Assembly: GCF_032854445.1 (NCBI RefSeq)
Contig: NW_027017955.1
Coordinates: 124,001-188,000, forward strand
Reading direction: 5' to 3'
Source: Liolophura sinensis
Lineage: Eukaryota; Mollusca; Polyplacophora; Chitonida; Chitonidae
DNA: 64,000 nt
Part shown: positions 9,835 through 19,977 of the stretch, piece after piece
Layout: each line of letters starts with the position of its first letter
Position numbering within the stretch: the stretch's first letter is position 1
Notes under the pieces: generated by a model
What the model saw: the letters and a program-made list of their open reading frames with translations, nothing else
Told to the model about the DNA's origin: nothing
Database searches by the model: none
Translations under genes and position numbers: made by a program

Positions 9835-9978
9835 GGTCTGCCAGTAACCTGCGGATGGTCGTGGGTTTCCCCCGTGCTGTGAGCGGTTTCCACCCACCAT
9901 AATGCTGGCCGCCGTCGTACAAGTGAAATATTCTTGAGTACGGCGTAAAACAACAATCAAATCAAAAAAAAAAAAAAC
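9835..9978 (+). mobile_element. tRNA-like SINE with A-tail
   Basis: A 144-bp insertion: a head with a B-box-like GTGGGTTTCCCCC, a core GTCGTACAAGTGAAATATTC, and a 3' run of 14 A. Flanked by AGACATTTGAC (9824-9834) and AGACATTTTAC (9979-9989), an 11-bp target duplication with one mismatch. The core resembles a widespread mollusc SINE as I remember it; family assignment needs a repeat-library search. Confidence 0.85.
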
Positions 9979-10497
9979 AGACATTTTACAATTATAGGCA
10001 TTGTAGCCAATGACAGGGTGAATAGCATGCAGTTTATTGTGGATCTGCAAGACCCACCCGCCCTGCCAAAGGCGACAAATACATTTAAGAATATTAGACT
10101 TTGTCAGTATACGGTGTTTTAACCAGAGATACAGGTTTATACTGGGCAGCTTTCGCTTCCCTGTCCACGACTGTGTTTCTATGGATACCAGTGCGACTTG
10201 GTATCCAACAGAATATAATATCTTTACCTTTTTTAAATTAGTTTTCTATGTTTGCCTATTATCTTAAGTATCAATGGATTTTTAAATCATTATTCTGAAT
10301 TGCCAAAAGGCAGGACTGGGAGTCGCTGCATATCACTGCCCTCTGGGCATGCCCCGAGGAAACATATGATAAGGCCAGGAGTATAGCCCTGGCCTGTGCA
10401 GAAAAGGTAGAAAATGAAGGTGGCAGACGAAGAGAAGTGACCCGCTGATCTAAGACAGCCGCAACCGCAACCCTGTCCCCATCCTTTGACCCGTCAG

Positions 10498-10516
10498 TAT
10501 ATATATATATATATAT
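10498..10516. repeat. TA microsatellite
   Basis: 19-bp (TA)n run in the degraded F1 RNase H, expanded to 21 bp in A2 (26473-26493). It accounts for the 15975 versus 15977 offsets between A1 and A2. Confidence 0.9.
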
Positions 10517-11212
10517 TTATAGTCTATATAATCAGCCTTCATGTTAGCAAAACTTTGCTCAATAATAAGAGGATTTGTACTTGATTTATTATATTTACGT
10601 AGATCAAATATTAGTTCAGGGTGTGGAAGAAGCCAGGGAGGAGACTCCGGAAAAGACACTGGAGCTATATCCTCTTGCTCCATGTTAGCTCTCACAATAT
10701 GGTCCCGTATACGCAGATCAAACGGAGGGATCTTGTCAGGACATTTATTAAATTTATCTACATATGATGGATTAAAAACACAGCTTAAAGCTCATCCAAC
10801 AAACCCTGCCTACGAGTTAGTAGCATATTGAAGGCTAAGTTTTATACGTCGGTTATATAAAGAAGGCTCATTTTCCTCCACTTATAAACTCTCCACACGG
10901 GGATGTTCTAAAAGCACCAAGGCTGAACCTCAAACCTTGGTGATGAACAGGATCCAACATTTTAATATACGACTTCCTAGCGGAACCGTAAAAGATGGAT
11001 CCATAGTCCAATTTAGACCTCACCAGAGAGCGATATAAGTTAGGTAAAACTGATCGGTCAGCACCCCAATCGATGCTTGACACGACCATAATTATATCGA
11101 GAGCCTTTGTACATTTAGCTTGAAACATTTTCATATGAGGTATAAAAGATAGCTTGCTATCAAATATTAGACGTAAAAATCTTCTTTGTCCAACAATTTT
11201 AACCTGTTTTAC

Positions 11213-11477
11213 GTGGTCATTGTGGAGATTCTGTATTATCCGTATTGTGAAGCTTTGGGACTAGGCATGTTCACACTATGGGAACAGCTACAGTATATAG
11301 CACATAGAACCCGAGCAATAGCCAGTACATATACACCGAAGCGTGAGTCCGGGGGTCAGTATAACCCGGTCAAACCAGTTTCTCGGCGACAAGTCCGCCT
11401 GCATGCGCACGGACTTTTAGTGTTCAACCACTGTGCCAGGTGCCTCTAAACAACACTTCTGTCACTCTTCTGAAATA
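11213..11477. other. Upstream region of the orphan ORF1-like gene
   Basis: 265 bp between the F1 fragment and the ORF1-like start codon. It includes a possible hairpin GTCCG...CGGAC around the CpG-rich stretch just before the gene. No recognised repeat; it could be the leader of an otherwise lost LINE. Confidence 0.4.
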
Positions 11478-12290
11478 ATGGATCAGTTACAGATTATCAT
11501 GGACAGGCTTGGTAAGTTAGATTCTATGGTGACAAGTGAAACACTGGAAAAAAAACTACAAAACACTGAAGCAAAAATAGTTACAAAGTTGACAAACCTA
11601 ATTGAGCAGCAGGAAGCCAGAATCTTTACTTTAGAAAAAGAAAATGATACCCTTCGGGCAGACATGCATGAATTAAGATTACAACACGAACAAGATCAAG
11701 AAGAACTGGCCAGGGTAAACAGAGATATGCGAAACTTAGAAGACAGGCAGAACGATTTGGAACAATACTCCCCTAAACAAAGTATACGGATTTACGGTGT
11801 AGATGGGGATACAGCCACAGAAACAACTGACGAATGTTCCGAGAAAGTCGTTGACATCTTAACATCCAAACTAAAGCTGTCACTGACGTCTAGCGACATA
11901 AGTATAGCGCAGAGATTGAGACCGAAAAGACCTGACTTAAACACAGAACCAAGGGGTGTAATAGTAAAGTTCATATCACGACGACTTAAAGTTGAAGCGA
12001 TAAAAAACAGAAGAGCCTTGAAAGGAGCAAACATTGTGATTAAGGAAGACCTAACGCAGAAAAAGCAGGCTATTTTAAAAGCAGCATCTGCACACCCCAT
12101 GATTCAATCCGCCTGGTCAAGAGATGGCAAAATCTTCACCAAAGACTTCAACGAGGACGTAAGACAAGTGAAATCTACTGACTGCATAGACACTCTCATC
12201 AGTCTATCATCCCATACACCCAGAGTTCAAAGACCACGTGACCAAAGAAGTGGGAGGCCAATAACCAACTCACCAGCCCCTATCAGCTAG
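11478..12290 (+). CDS. L1-ORF1p-like protein (coiled coil, RRM-like domain, CTD)
   Basis: Intact 270-residue frame from ATG 11478; an upstream in-frame ATG at 11433 has no family-like sequence. Residues about 15-110 form a long heptad-rich, Glu/Lys-rich coiled coil. DLEQYSPKQSIRIYGVDGD then opens the RRM-like part, followed by GVIVKFISRRLKVEAIKNRR and a C-terminal domain with IVIKEDLTQKK and AWSRDGKIFTK. This is the layout of LINE ORF1p / Transposase_22 proteins, which trimerise and bind RNA. No matching ORF2 follows: F1 and F2 have a different ORF1 type. It is intact in all three units visible here, so it may be orphan LINE DNA or a captured gene. Confidence 0.75.
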   Translation: MDQLQIIMDRLGKLDSMVTSETLEKKLQNTEAKIVTKLTNLIEQQEARIFTLEKENDTLRADMHELRLQHEQDQEELARVNRDMRNLEDRQNDLEQYSPKQSIRIYGVDGDTATETTDECSEKVVDILTSKLKLSLTSSDISIAQRLRPKRPDLNTEPRGVIVKFISRRLKVEAIKNRRALKGANIVIKEDLTQKKQAILKAASAHPMIQSAWSRDGKIFTKDFNEDVRQVKSTDCIDTLISLSSHTPRVQRPRDQRSGRPITNSPAPIS

Positions 12291-12318
12291 ATAACGATGG
12301 CTGCAATGTGAAGGATAT

Positions 12319-12660
12319 ATGCTATCTGATAACTCAGTTTGCTCTCGTAAAGAAAAAATCATCTTAGAATTAATAGAGCATTTTAAGTTAACGAAGTACA
12401 CAGCTTTAATGTGTCGAAAAAGAAATAGTATGCTCTTCTGCACAATAATATCAGAGATAAATATGATGGGTGCGATCGGCCATAAGATCTGTCAAAACCT
12501 ATCAGCTTTCCCAATATGTATTTTATTCGCCAGAATCCACCTTGCCTTTTATATTCCATTCTTGTGTATGATCTTCTATACTCATAAGCTATACCCAAAT
12601 CACAACAGATCACTATATTTAGGAATTATTCCATGTCAGCTACAATATGTGGGTGAGTGA
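12319..12660 (+). CDS. Hypothetical ORF after the ORF1-like gene, interrupted by F2
   Basis: Starts 29 nt after the ORF1-like stop: MLSDNSVCSRKEKII and onward, with a hydrophobic stretch (AFPICILFARIHLAFYIPFL) that could be membrane-spanning. The F2 insertion ends it at 12651. In B1, on the far side of F2 (40903 onward), the same frame stays open for another 78 codons to a stop at 41137-41139. The uninterrupted frame would be about 184 codons. No family recognised; it may be chance. Confidence 0.3.
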   Translation: MLSDNSVCSRKEKIILELIEHFKLTKYTALMCRKRNSMLFCTIISEINMMGAIGHKICQNLSAFPICILFARIHLAFYIPFLCMIFYTHKLYPNHNRSLYLGIIPCQLQYVGE

Positions 12661-12808
12661 GTGAAAGTTTTAACGTCGCTTTCAACAACATTTCAGTTTT
12701 ATCGCGACAATAAAACGTCAAGTAGTCGATCTACTACGGATAATTCATTTACTATTCGGTCAAAAAAGGACACCAGAAGTCGCATAACAAACAGACGGTA
12801 GTTTAAAA

Positions 12809-15800
12809 TCACAGCTTTCCTGCCATACCAATGGTAGAGAGAAAATCAAAAATAGTATCACTTTCTACAGAATTGAAAAGTTCTGAAAGAGAGCTCACGT
12901 GATAAAAGGAATCTCGTACAGGAGCAAAGTCGCCACAGTCAAGCAATATGTGCTTGACTGTGAACCGTTGATCACAAGCAAAGCAATGAGGAGCATCTTC
13001 TCCTTTCAACAAATACCCATGCGTAGCACGTGTGTGACCGATACGACACCTCCTCAAAATGCAAGAGCGGAGACGATGCCGTGAAAGGGAAGGCGCTGGA
13101 CCAACAAACTGACGAATATCATGCAGTTTGTTGGTTGTCTGGTCATCCCATTGAGCCTGAAACAAGCGCTTGATATAGGAGCAAATAAGTGAACGCAAGT
13201 CCGAATATGGAACGTCAGTTTGGGTAGTAACGGAATGCAAAGCCGCCTTCGCGGCTTCATCTGCAGCAGTATTTCCAGGGATATCCATATGCCCTGGCAC
13301 CCAACAAAAGACAATGATAAAGTCTTCATTAAGTCGTTTAAACATCTCCCTGATAGACGGAATGTCTGGATGTACAGGCGAACTAACCCAAATTGCCTGG
13401 AGGCAGCAAAGGGAGTCAGAGCAGATGAGAACTCTGCTACCTCCTAGCTTTGGAATGGACCGAAGTGCGCACAAAATTGCCTTGGTTTCTGCAGTAAATA
13501 CAGAACAGGAATTTGGAAACCGAGTTGAAATGGTTCTAGGCCCAAGGACAGCGGCAGAAGCCACGCCATCATCATTCTTGGAACCGTCAGTGAATATGCG
13601 GTGATAAAATGGATACTTTGAACACATATTACTAAACTCCTGCTGGTATACTAAAGGGTTGGTGGAAGAATTCTTCAGGGAGGAGAGCGAGGTATCAACC
13701 TGAGGCTCAGGACATAACCACGGTGGATCTTCCTGGATGCGTATGGGGGTGATAGTATCCAGCCCAAGTCCAGCTGCTTGCACGTGTTCCTGAATGCGGA
13801 CACCCAGTGGAGGAAAAATGGATGGCTTCTGAGCATATAAGTCTTCAAATTCCGGATGGAAGACACAATCAAAGGCCGGGTTGGATGGATTGGCTCTAAG
13901 CTTGGTGATATACTGTAAGGATGGTTCAGTTCTTCGAAGCTCCGGGGGAGGCTCGTTTGCCTCAACATACAGACTCTCCACAGGAGAGGTACGGAAAGCA
14001 CCTAAGCACAACCGTAGGGCCTGGTGATGTATAGTATTGAGTTTCTTCAACTGGGAGCGCGACGGACCTCCATAAACACTGCAGGCATAGTCTAGCTTAG
14101 AACGAATCAGTGCTCGATAGAGCTGAAGTACGGTTTCGTGATCCCCTCCCCATCGAGCACTAGAGACAACCTTCAAAATATTAAGCGCCTTTAGGCATCT
14201 GGCTCTAAGATAATTAATGTGAGATTTAAATGTAAGGTGGTTATCGAAGATCACCCCGAGGAATTTTGCCTCCGGCACAACCTTGATGGGAGACCCATCT
14301 AAAAATACCTTGGGGTCTTCATGGGGGAAGTACTTCCGACAAAAGTGTACACAGTCTTCGACTTGGAGAACTTAAATCCGTTCTCCAGTGCCCAGGCATG
14401 GATTTTGTTAAGACAAATCTGCAGCTGTCTCTCAATGGTGTGCATACCTTTGCCTCGACAAGAGATACCAAGATCGTCCACAAAAAGGGACGCATTCATA
14501 CTAGGAGATAAAACTCTGGCAAGGCTATTAATCTTACTGCTAAAGAGAGTAACTGATAAAATGCTGCCTTGAGGAACCCCCTGATCTTGTTCAAAGTAGT
14601 CAGATAGGGTAGCCCCAACCCGAACTTGGAAGTGACGATGGTCTAAGAATTTACGAATAAAGTCAGGAAGCCGACCTCTAAGTCCAAATCCATGCATATC
14701 TTTCAGAATGCCATATTTCCAAGTAGTGTCATATGCTTTTTCCAGATCAAAAAAGACAGATACGACATGGTCACGATTAACGATACCGTTCTTAATAAAG
14801 CATTCTAGACGAACAAGGTGATCAACAGTACTGCGATTCCTTCGAAATCCACATTGAATGTCGCTTATCAACTCATTAGTCTCCAAAATCCACACCATGC
14901 GATCGTTAATCATCCTCTCCATAGTCTTGCATACACAACTGGTTAAGGAAATAGGACGATAGTTATTTGGATCGGTAGAATCCTTTCCGGGCTTTGGGAT
15001 GGGGACAATAATAGCGTTTTGCCATGAGGCAGGAAAATTCCCGGAAATCCAAATGGTATTAAAAATTCCAAGAAGCACCCTCAAACAAGGAAGACTCTGG
15101 AAGGTGTCGTAAAAGCTGATAGTGGATATCATCTGGCCCTGGAGTTGAATCATGGGCCTTGCTCAGGGATGCGGATAGTTCATGTAGAGAAAATGTAGCA
15201 TTGTAGGATTCTTCATTTGAGGATGTAAAATCAAGATAACTTGCCTCGGTCCGTTCCTTGTCACGCTGGAACTGAGGCAAGTAATTATCTGAAGACGAAT
15301 GGTGCGCAAAAGAAGCGCCCAACCTATTGGCTATGTCAAGTTTTTCTGTCAAAGAATTATTCCCGTCTTTAAGATGATTGACAGTGACATTGGATCCCTT
15401 GCCTTTGCAGTGGATCATATTCCAGACTTTTGACATAGGGGTACGATGATTAATCTTAGAAACATAACGTTTCCAAGAGTCACGTTTGGACTGTTTGATA
15501 GTCCTACAAGCTTTAGCTCCAGTACGCCTAACATCGTCTAAATTACCGGGAGATGGTCTACATCGGTACACGCGCTCAGCACGTTTCCTGAAACGCCTAG
15601 CTCGTTTACAGTCCTCCGTGAACCACGGTTTCTTAATACAGGGAACCGCACAAGATTTCGGGATACATTTGGAGGATACATTTGGAGGCTACATCGATTA
15701 GCTGATCCGAGAATAACTGGATAGGATCAACTGCATCAAGAAAAAGGTCGCTAGTAAGTGTTTCACCACACAGAACAGCAAAGCGGGGCCAGTCTGCTTA

Positions 15801-16491
15801 ATCATAATTAAAGCGTGGAAGGGAGGAAGATACCGGCTCCTCAAGGGTAAGTATGGTGGGGAAGTGGTCGCTTCCGCACAGATCATCATGGACGCTCCAG
15901 CTGAATTCCGATCTTAGCCCTGCATCAGCCAGAGCTAAATCAAGGATCGAATAAATGCCCTTTGCAGGATGAAGGTAAGTATGTGTGCCATCATTTAAGT
16001 CGCATAGAGAATTATTAGATATAAAATCCTCCAATACAGAGCCCTTCTGGTTACGTTTAGAGTCACCCCAGAGAACACTATGGGCATTAAAGTCACCCCA
16101 AAGAAGGCACGGTGTAGGTAATTGATCACATAGATTTTGCAGCTCTTGTTGGTGAAGAGTAGAAGAAGGTGGTATATAAATACAACAGATTGTTAATACT
16201 ATACCCAGTATGATACGCACTGCCACCGCCTGCAAATCGGTGTTCAGTGCCATTTTATTGTGTATTACACCCTGCCTAATCAAAAGAGAAGAACCCCCTG
16301 ATGCCTTTTCCATTCGTAGACGTGACAACAGCGTGATGACATACATAACCTCGACATTGATAACTAGGATCAGTCAGAGTTTCCTGCAAGTTAAAAGCTA
16401 TAGGACTGAGGTCTTGAGCTAACATCTGGAGCTCTGCGAGGTTATACCTCAATCCTCTACAGTTCCACTGTAAGATCTTTGTAGTAGCCAT
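12809..16491 (-). pseudogene. F2 ORF2: endonuclease, reverse transcriptase, RNase H (dead)
   Basis: About 1226 codons in pieces. The endonuclease (16491-15798) has WGDFNAHS and GSDHFPT. The RT (about 15570-14300) has YRPISLTSC, FDLEKAYDTTW, GVPQGS and a FVDD catalytic motif. A 489-codon frame (14278-12809) carries the RT thumb, RNase H (TDGS, TAET, CSDS, TAADEAA) and a zinc finger. Lesions: a frameshift near 16330, a TAA near 15796, a 13-bp tandem duplication (GGATACATTTGGA twice, 15661-15686), and frameshifts near 15110 and 14320. Every unit carries the same lesions. Confidence 0.9.
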
Positions 16492-16500
16492 TATTAATAT

Positions 16501-17213
16501 TTATTTACTCTTTTTCTTTTTTCTGGACTTCTTATACATCGCTGCCCTACGCTCAGCAAAATCCTCCTGTGACAACGTTATCAACATCCTCTGCTTTTTA
16601 GCCTTGTCAACTTTAGAGTCTCGTCGCAATGTGCGATAATACGACCCCACGGATGTTGAGACAGGTACCAAGACCTCATCCTTGCCATTGGTATAGGCAG
16701 GCAAGTCTTCGGGTGCATCCATTTCCGAAAGAGATTCCTCCATATTGGATTCTCCACCAGTCCTAGACATATCAGATTGCTGAGAGCTTCCCTGAGGATC
16801 AAGGCAATGTGCTATATCTCTAGTGTCTAACTGTGACATTGTAGACGGGTCAGGACTGAACGTGCTACCCCATAAGGACGGGCTCTTACCAAGTGCACCT
16901 TTGGAGGGCATCACGCCACTGGATTGCGTCTCCTTAATGCAGGATGGCGTTGTATCCGAAATTTCTGACGATCAAGAGGTAAGGAGGAATTCGAGATTTG
17001 ACTCATACCGACAACCCACTCCGGGCTATTTGATGTCTGAGATGCCTCGCAAAGGCTCTGGGGCCCACCTACTGCTGGCGATTCGCTTAACTTCCTTACC
17101 TTATTTGTAGCACTCTCCAGCTTCCTCGTTGTCAGCAGCAGAGTTATCCAAAGTCCCTTTATTTTGTTGACTGGAAGGAACAGACTCGGCAGAAACCCCA
17201 ATTTCCATATCAT
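16501..17213 (-). pseudogene. F2 ORF1 C-terminal half (A2)
   Basis: Copy of 526-1238 with a single visible change (SPVVGG to SPAVGG near 17075). Confidence 0.7.
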
Positions 17214-17216
17214 CCC

Positions 17217-17588
17217 GCAAAGGTTCTACACAGTCAACTCTATATATGATTTATTTGACAGCATCGCTGGCGATGTTGTCATCAATTATTTGAAGGCCAT
17301 TGGCCTTTATCATAAAATATAAATTTTAATTGTCATAAATATCTGTAGATAAACAGTTATATACATATAGATTTATACATGTGCTATAACCCTGGTTTTC
17401 GAGTTTTAACTCTTATTTTTCTTTTATACGATTTTAAACATGTCTGTACTTTTTGTTTTACTTTTGATGTTCATATTATCATATCGAAAACCTTAACCGT
17501 CTCGCGTTTTCACCTTGTTCTCGCCACGATATGGCTGAAATATTGCCGATGTGGCGTTAAGCCATAATCATTCATTCATTCATTCATT
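17217..17588 (+). mobile_element. 5'-truncated F1 3' end (A2)
   Basis: Copy of 1242-1613 with the same flanking CCATATCATCCC duplication. Confidence 0.9.
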
Positions 17589-17644
17589 CCATATCATCCC
17601 CATGTCCCTGACTATAATTACCATCATCATCTCCTCGACCTTCA

Positions 17645-19971
17645 CCCCCGTGGGGTTTCCGGGGTGATAAGAATAGGGCCTCAGCCCTCTAGGCAAGCTT
17701 GTCGTAAAAGTCGACTAACCTAGAGCTCTCCTGTGTGAGCCCGGTGAATATAATAGGCTCACATCTTCTCGGTTGTGTGAGAGGCAACCGGGGAGCGACC
17801 TGTTTTCCGTGGGTTGCGACCCGTAATCTCCGAGGACGGGATCCTGGTGGCTGAGGGTGGGTTGGTCTTGCGAGATCCTCCGCTTTGGCCCTTACTTGGA
17901 GTGAAACGGGAGGTCGGATGGGCCCGGTCCGATCAATCGGCTTGGTCATGTCTTGCCTCTACGTGGTTCCAATTGCCTCAATAACAGCATATCGTTTGGC
18001 GAACAAATATTATTTCTGAAATATCGTTTGTAGGACTACGTTTTGAGGCGGTGGCTCATGGGTCAATCGAGTAGATTGAATTTAACCTGTTGGTATAAAT
18101 CAATCTGTTCGAGTATACCTCATATGGAATCCTTGGTGCCTTTCCTGCTGGGTATCCCCAGGTTCAGACATCGCCCTTGTTGGCACTCCGTGGTGGGTGG
18201 GGAACATATGGGCTGAATTGTATATACATATTGCCATGTCATCTATAAACCTTAATTCGAATGTTTTAAATCTAAATACCAGGTCTTCCTCTCAGCCGAT
18301 TTCAAGCGCTGACAAAAAGAGGAAATTAGAGGTTTTGTCGGATTCGGCTGATAACGGACAGGACAGCTGGCCGGCCTTTATCGTTCTCTCAACAAAGAGT
18401 GAACAAAAGCCGGCCTCCAAAATTCATCCATTTGTACTGAAAAGGGCCCTGCAGGGTTCAGCAGGTACATTAAAAAACGTCAAGAAATTACGATCCGGAG
18501 ACATTCTTATTGAATGTTTCCGGAAACAACAGTCCATAAATTTATTAGCTTTAAACAAAATAAATGATATTCCTGTGTATACATCCCCCCATAACTCCCT
18601 GAACAGCTGTCAGGGAATTATACGTGACAGAGATCAGGATATCATTGATCTATCAGAAGAAGAAATCTGCACTGAACTGAAGTCACAAGGTGTTACCAGA
18701 GTGAAACGCTTCAATATGAAGAAATCTGGTAACATCATTAAACTAAATACATATCTTCTCACCTTCAACAGTAAATCTATTCCGTCATATATTTACATTG
18801 GCCCGTATAGGGTTGGTGTGGACTTATATATACCTAACCCAACACGTTGTTTCAAGTGTCAAAAGTTTGGCCATGGCAAGGGCCAGTGTAAAAATAAACT
18901 GATTTGTTTCCGGTGCGGCAGCGAGGGTCATGATGGTTTCGACTGCAGCAGCACAGCAAAGTGCTGCAATTGTGGTGGAGATCACATGGCCTCCTCTAGG
19001 GACTGCCCACTTTTTGTAAAAGAAAAACAAATAATCACAATAAAGACTAAAAACAATATATCATATCAGGAGGCCCGGAAATTGGTCTCCCCTCCTAACA
19101 TTTCACTGCAGACTTCATTTGCCAATGCGGTCAAGCGAGTAGCATCTGTTGCTACTCAAACATCAATGACTTGGCCCATTGGAAACCAGAAACCATGTCT
19201 TATTTCTGTTGAACCTACTGTTCGACCTGCTTTTAATACGTCCTCAACCCAGACTGCCTCAATACAACAGATCAAACCAGCCAATAACACTGACCAACCC
19301 GATATTCCTAAACCTAGTCAACCTAAAAACAAAAATGTGTCCGAAAATAAACCTCAAAATAAAAACAATAAACCTAGTAAACCCAGTGGCCCAACAGAGC
19401 GTCCCTCTAAGGCCACTGGGGACCCTGTCCAAACTTATAATAAATTTGGACCGTTGGAGGACGTTGGTTTTTCAACATCAGATTCGGATGTGATGGATAC
19501 ATCACCCGCACCAGGGAGATCTAACAGCCGATCTCCCAGGATGGGTCGTCCACGGTCCAAACATAAAGAAAAATCTCCTATACGTCTCCCTCCGTAATCG
19601 CGATATACGACAAAATTATACAGTGGAATTGTCGAGGCCTTAAGGTCAATTTTATTGAAATAACACAGCTTGTTCAATCATTAAATCCTATAGCCCTGTG
19701 TCTTCAGGAAACTCATTTGAAAACATCTGACAAAGATAAAATAACTCTTAAAAATTACTCATTATACAGTACGTACTCTAATGAAGAAGATCGAGCTGCA
19801 GGCGGCACCTCTATCTTCGTCAATAACAATGTTATTCACAGCCCTGTTGCTCTGGATACAGAGCTTCAGGCTGTGGCCGTTCGTGTTTCATTATGTGAAA
19901 CAATCACATTATGTTCAGTGTATATTCCCCCGAACATTTCTTTGTCAGCTTTGCAGTTACATAATTTAAAA
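17645..19971 (+). mobile_element. F1 LINE, 5' part (A2)
   Basis: Copy of 1670-3996, with its leader at 17645-18235. It ends at the same junction with an antisense F1 tail. Confidence 0.9.
18236..19597 (+). CDS. F1 ORF1, CCHC protein (A2)
   Basis: Intact 453-residue copy of the 2261-3622 gene with WPIGNQ. The stop TAA is no longer followed by G: the overlapping ORF2 start is changed to ATC here. Confidence 0.9.
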   Translation: MSSINLNSNVLNLNTRSSSQPISSADKKRKLEVLSDSADNGQDSWPAFIVLSTKSEQKPASKIHPFVLKRALQGSAGTLKNVKKLRSGDILIECFRKQQSINLLALNKINDIPVYTSPHNSLNSCQGIIRDRDQDIIDLSEEEICTELKSQGVTRVKRFNMKKSGNIIKLNTYLLTFNSKSIPSYIYIGPYRVGVDLYIPNPTRCFKCQKFGHGKGQCKNKLICFRCGSEGHDGFDCSSTAKCCNCGGDHMASSRDCPLFVKEKQIITIKTKNNISYQEARKLVSPPNISLQTSFANAVKRVASVATQTSMTWPIGNQKPCLISVEPTVRPAFNTSSTQTASIQQIKPANNTDQPDIPKPSQPKNKNVSENKPQNKNNKPSKPSGPTERPSKATGDPVQTYNKFGPLEDVGFSTSDSDVMDTSPAPGRSNSRSPRMGRPRSKHKEKSPIRLPP

Positions 19972-19977
19972 GAATGA
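19600..19977 (+). pseudogene. F1 ORF2 endonuclease fragment, start codon lost (A2)
   Basis: Same truncated endonuclease frame as 3622-4002, but TAATG reads TAATC, removing the only initiation codon before residue 39. Evidence that the unit is not under selection for ORF2. Confidence 0.85.

Larger units (their letters stand above)
9393..11212 (-). mobile_element. Degenerate antisense F1 3' half, interrupted by a SINE
   Basis: Minus-strand F1 from within the 3' UTR (9393) through degraded zinc finger and RNase H to RT thumb remnants (10868-11134, including SKLDYGSIFYGSARKSY and HHQGLRFSLGAF). Several frameshifts, a stop in the RNase H and the SINE at 9835 inactivate it. Homology ends near 11212, where the orphan-ORF1 locus begins. 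It preserves the TTAA site, without insertion, that the DNA transposon occupies in the B1 paralogue. Confidence 0.8.
1..15975. repeat. Tandem array unit A1
   Basis: First of two roughly 15.98-kb units. Every landmark recurs 15975 bp later (15977 bp after the TA microsatellite near 10500). For example the F2 ORF2 start codon is at 516 and again at 16491, and the F1 ORF1 start at 2261 and 18236. Differences seen by eye are scattered single bases and one dinucleotide expansion. The phase of the unit is arbitrary; I use the window start. Confidence 0.95.
12651..17644 (-). mobile_element. F2 LINE, 3' end to ORF1 (spans A1/A2)
   Basis: Minus-strand I-type LINE. Its 3' end has (CACT)n at 12651, next to the target site CAGCTACAATATGT (12637-12650). 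ORF2 lies at 12809-16491 and the ORF1 C-terminal half at 16501-17213, interrupted by an F1 fragment (17217-17588). F2 stops at 17644, where full-length F1 was inserted; its 5' half is absent from A units. Confidence 0.85.
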
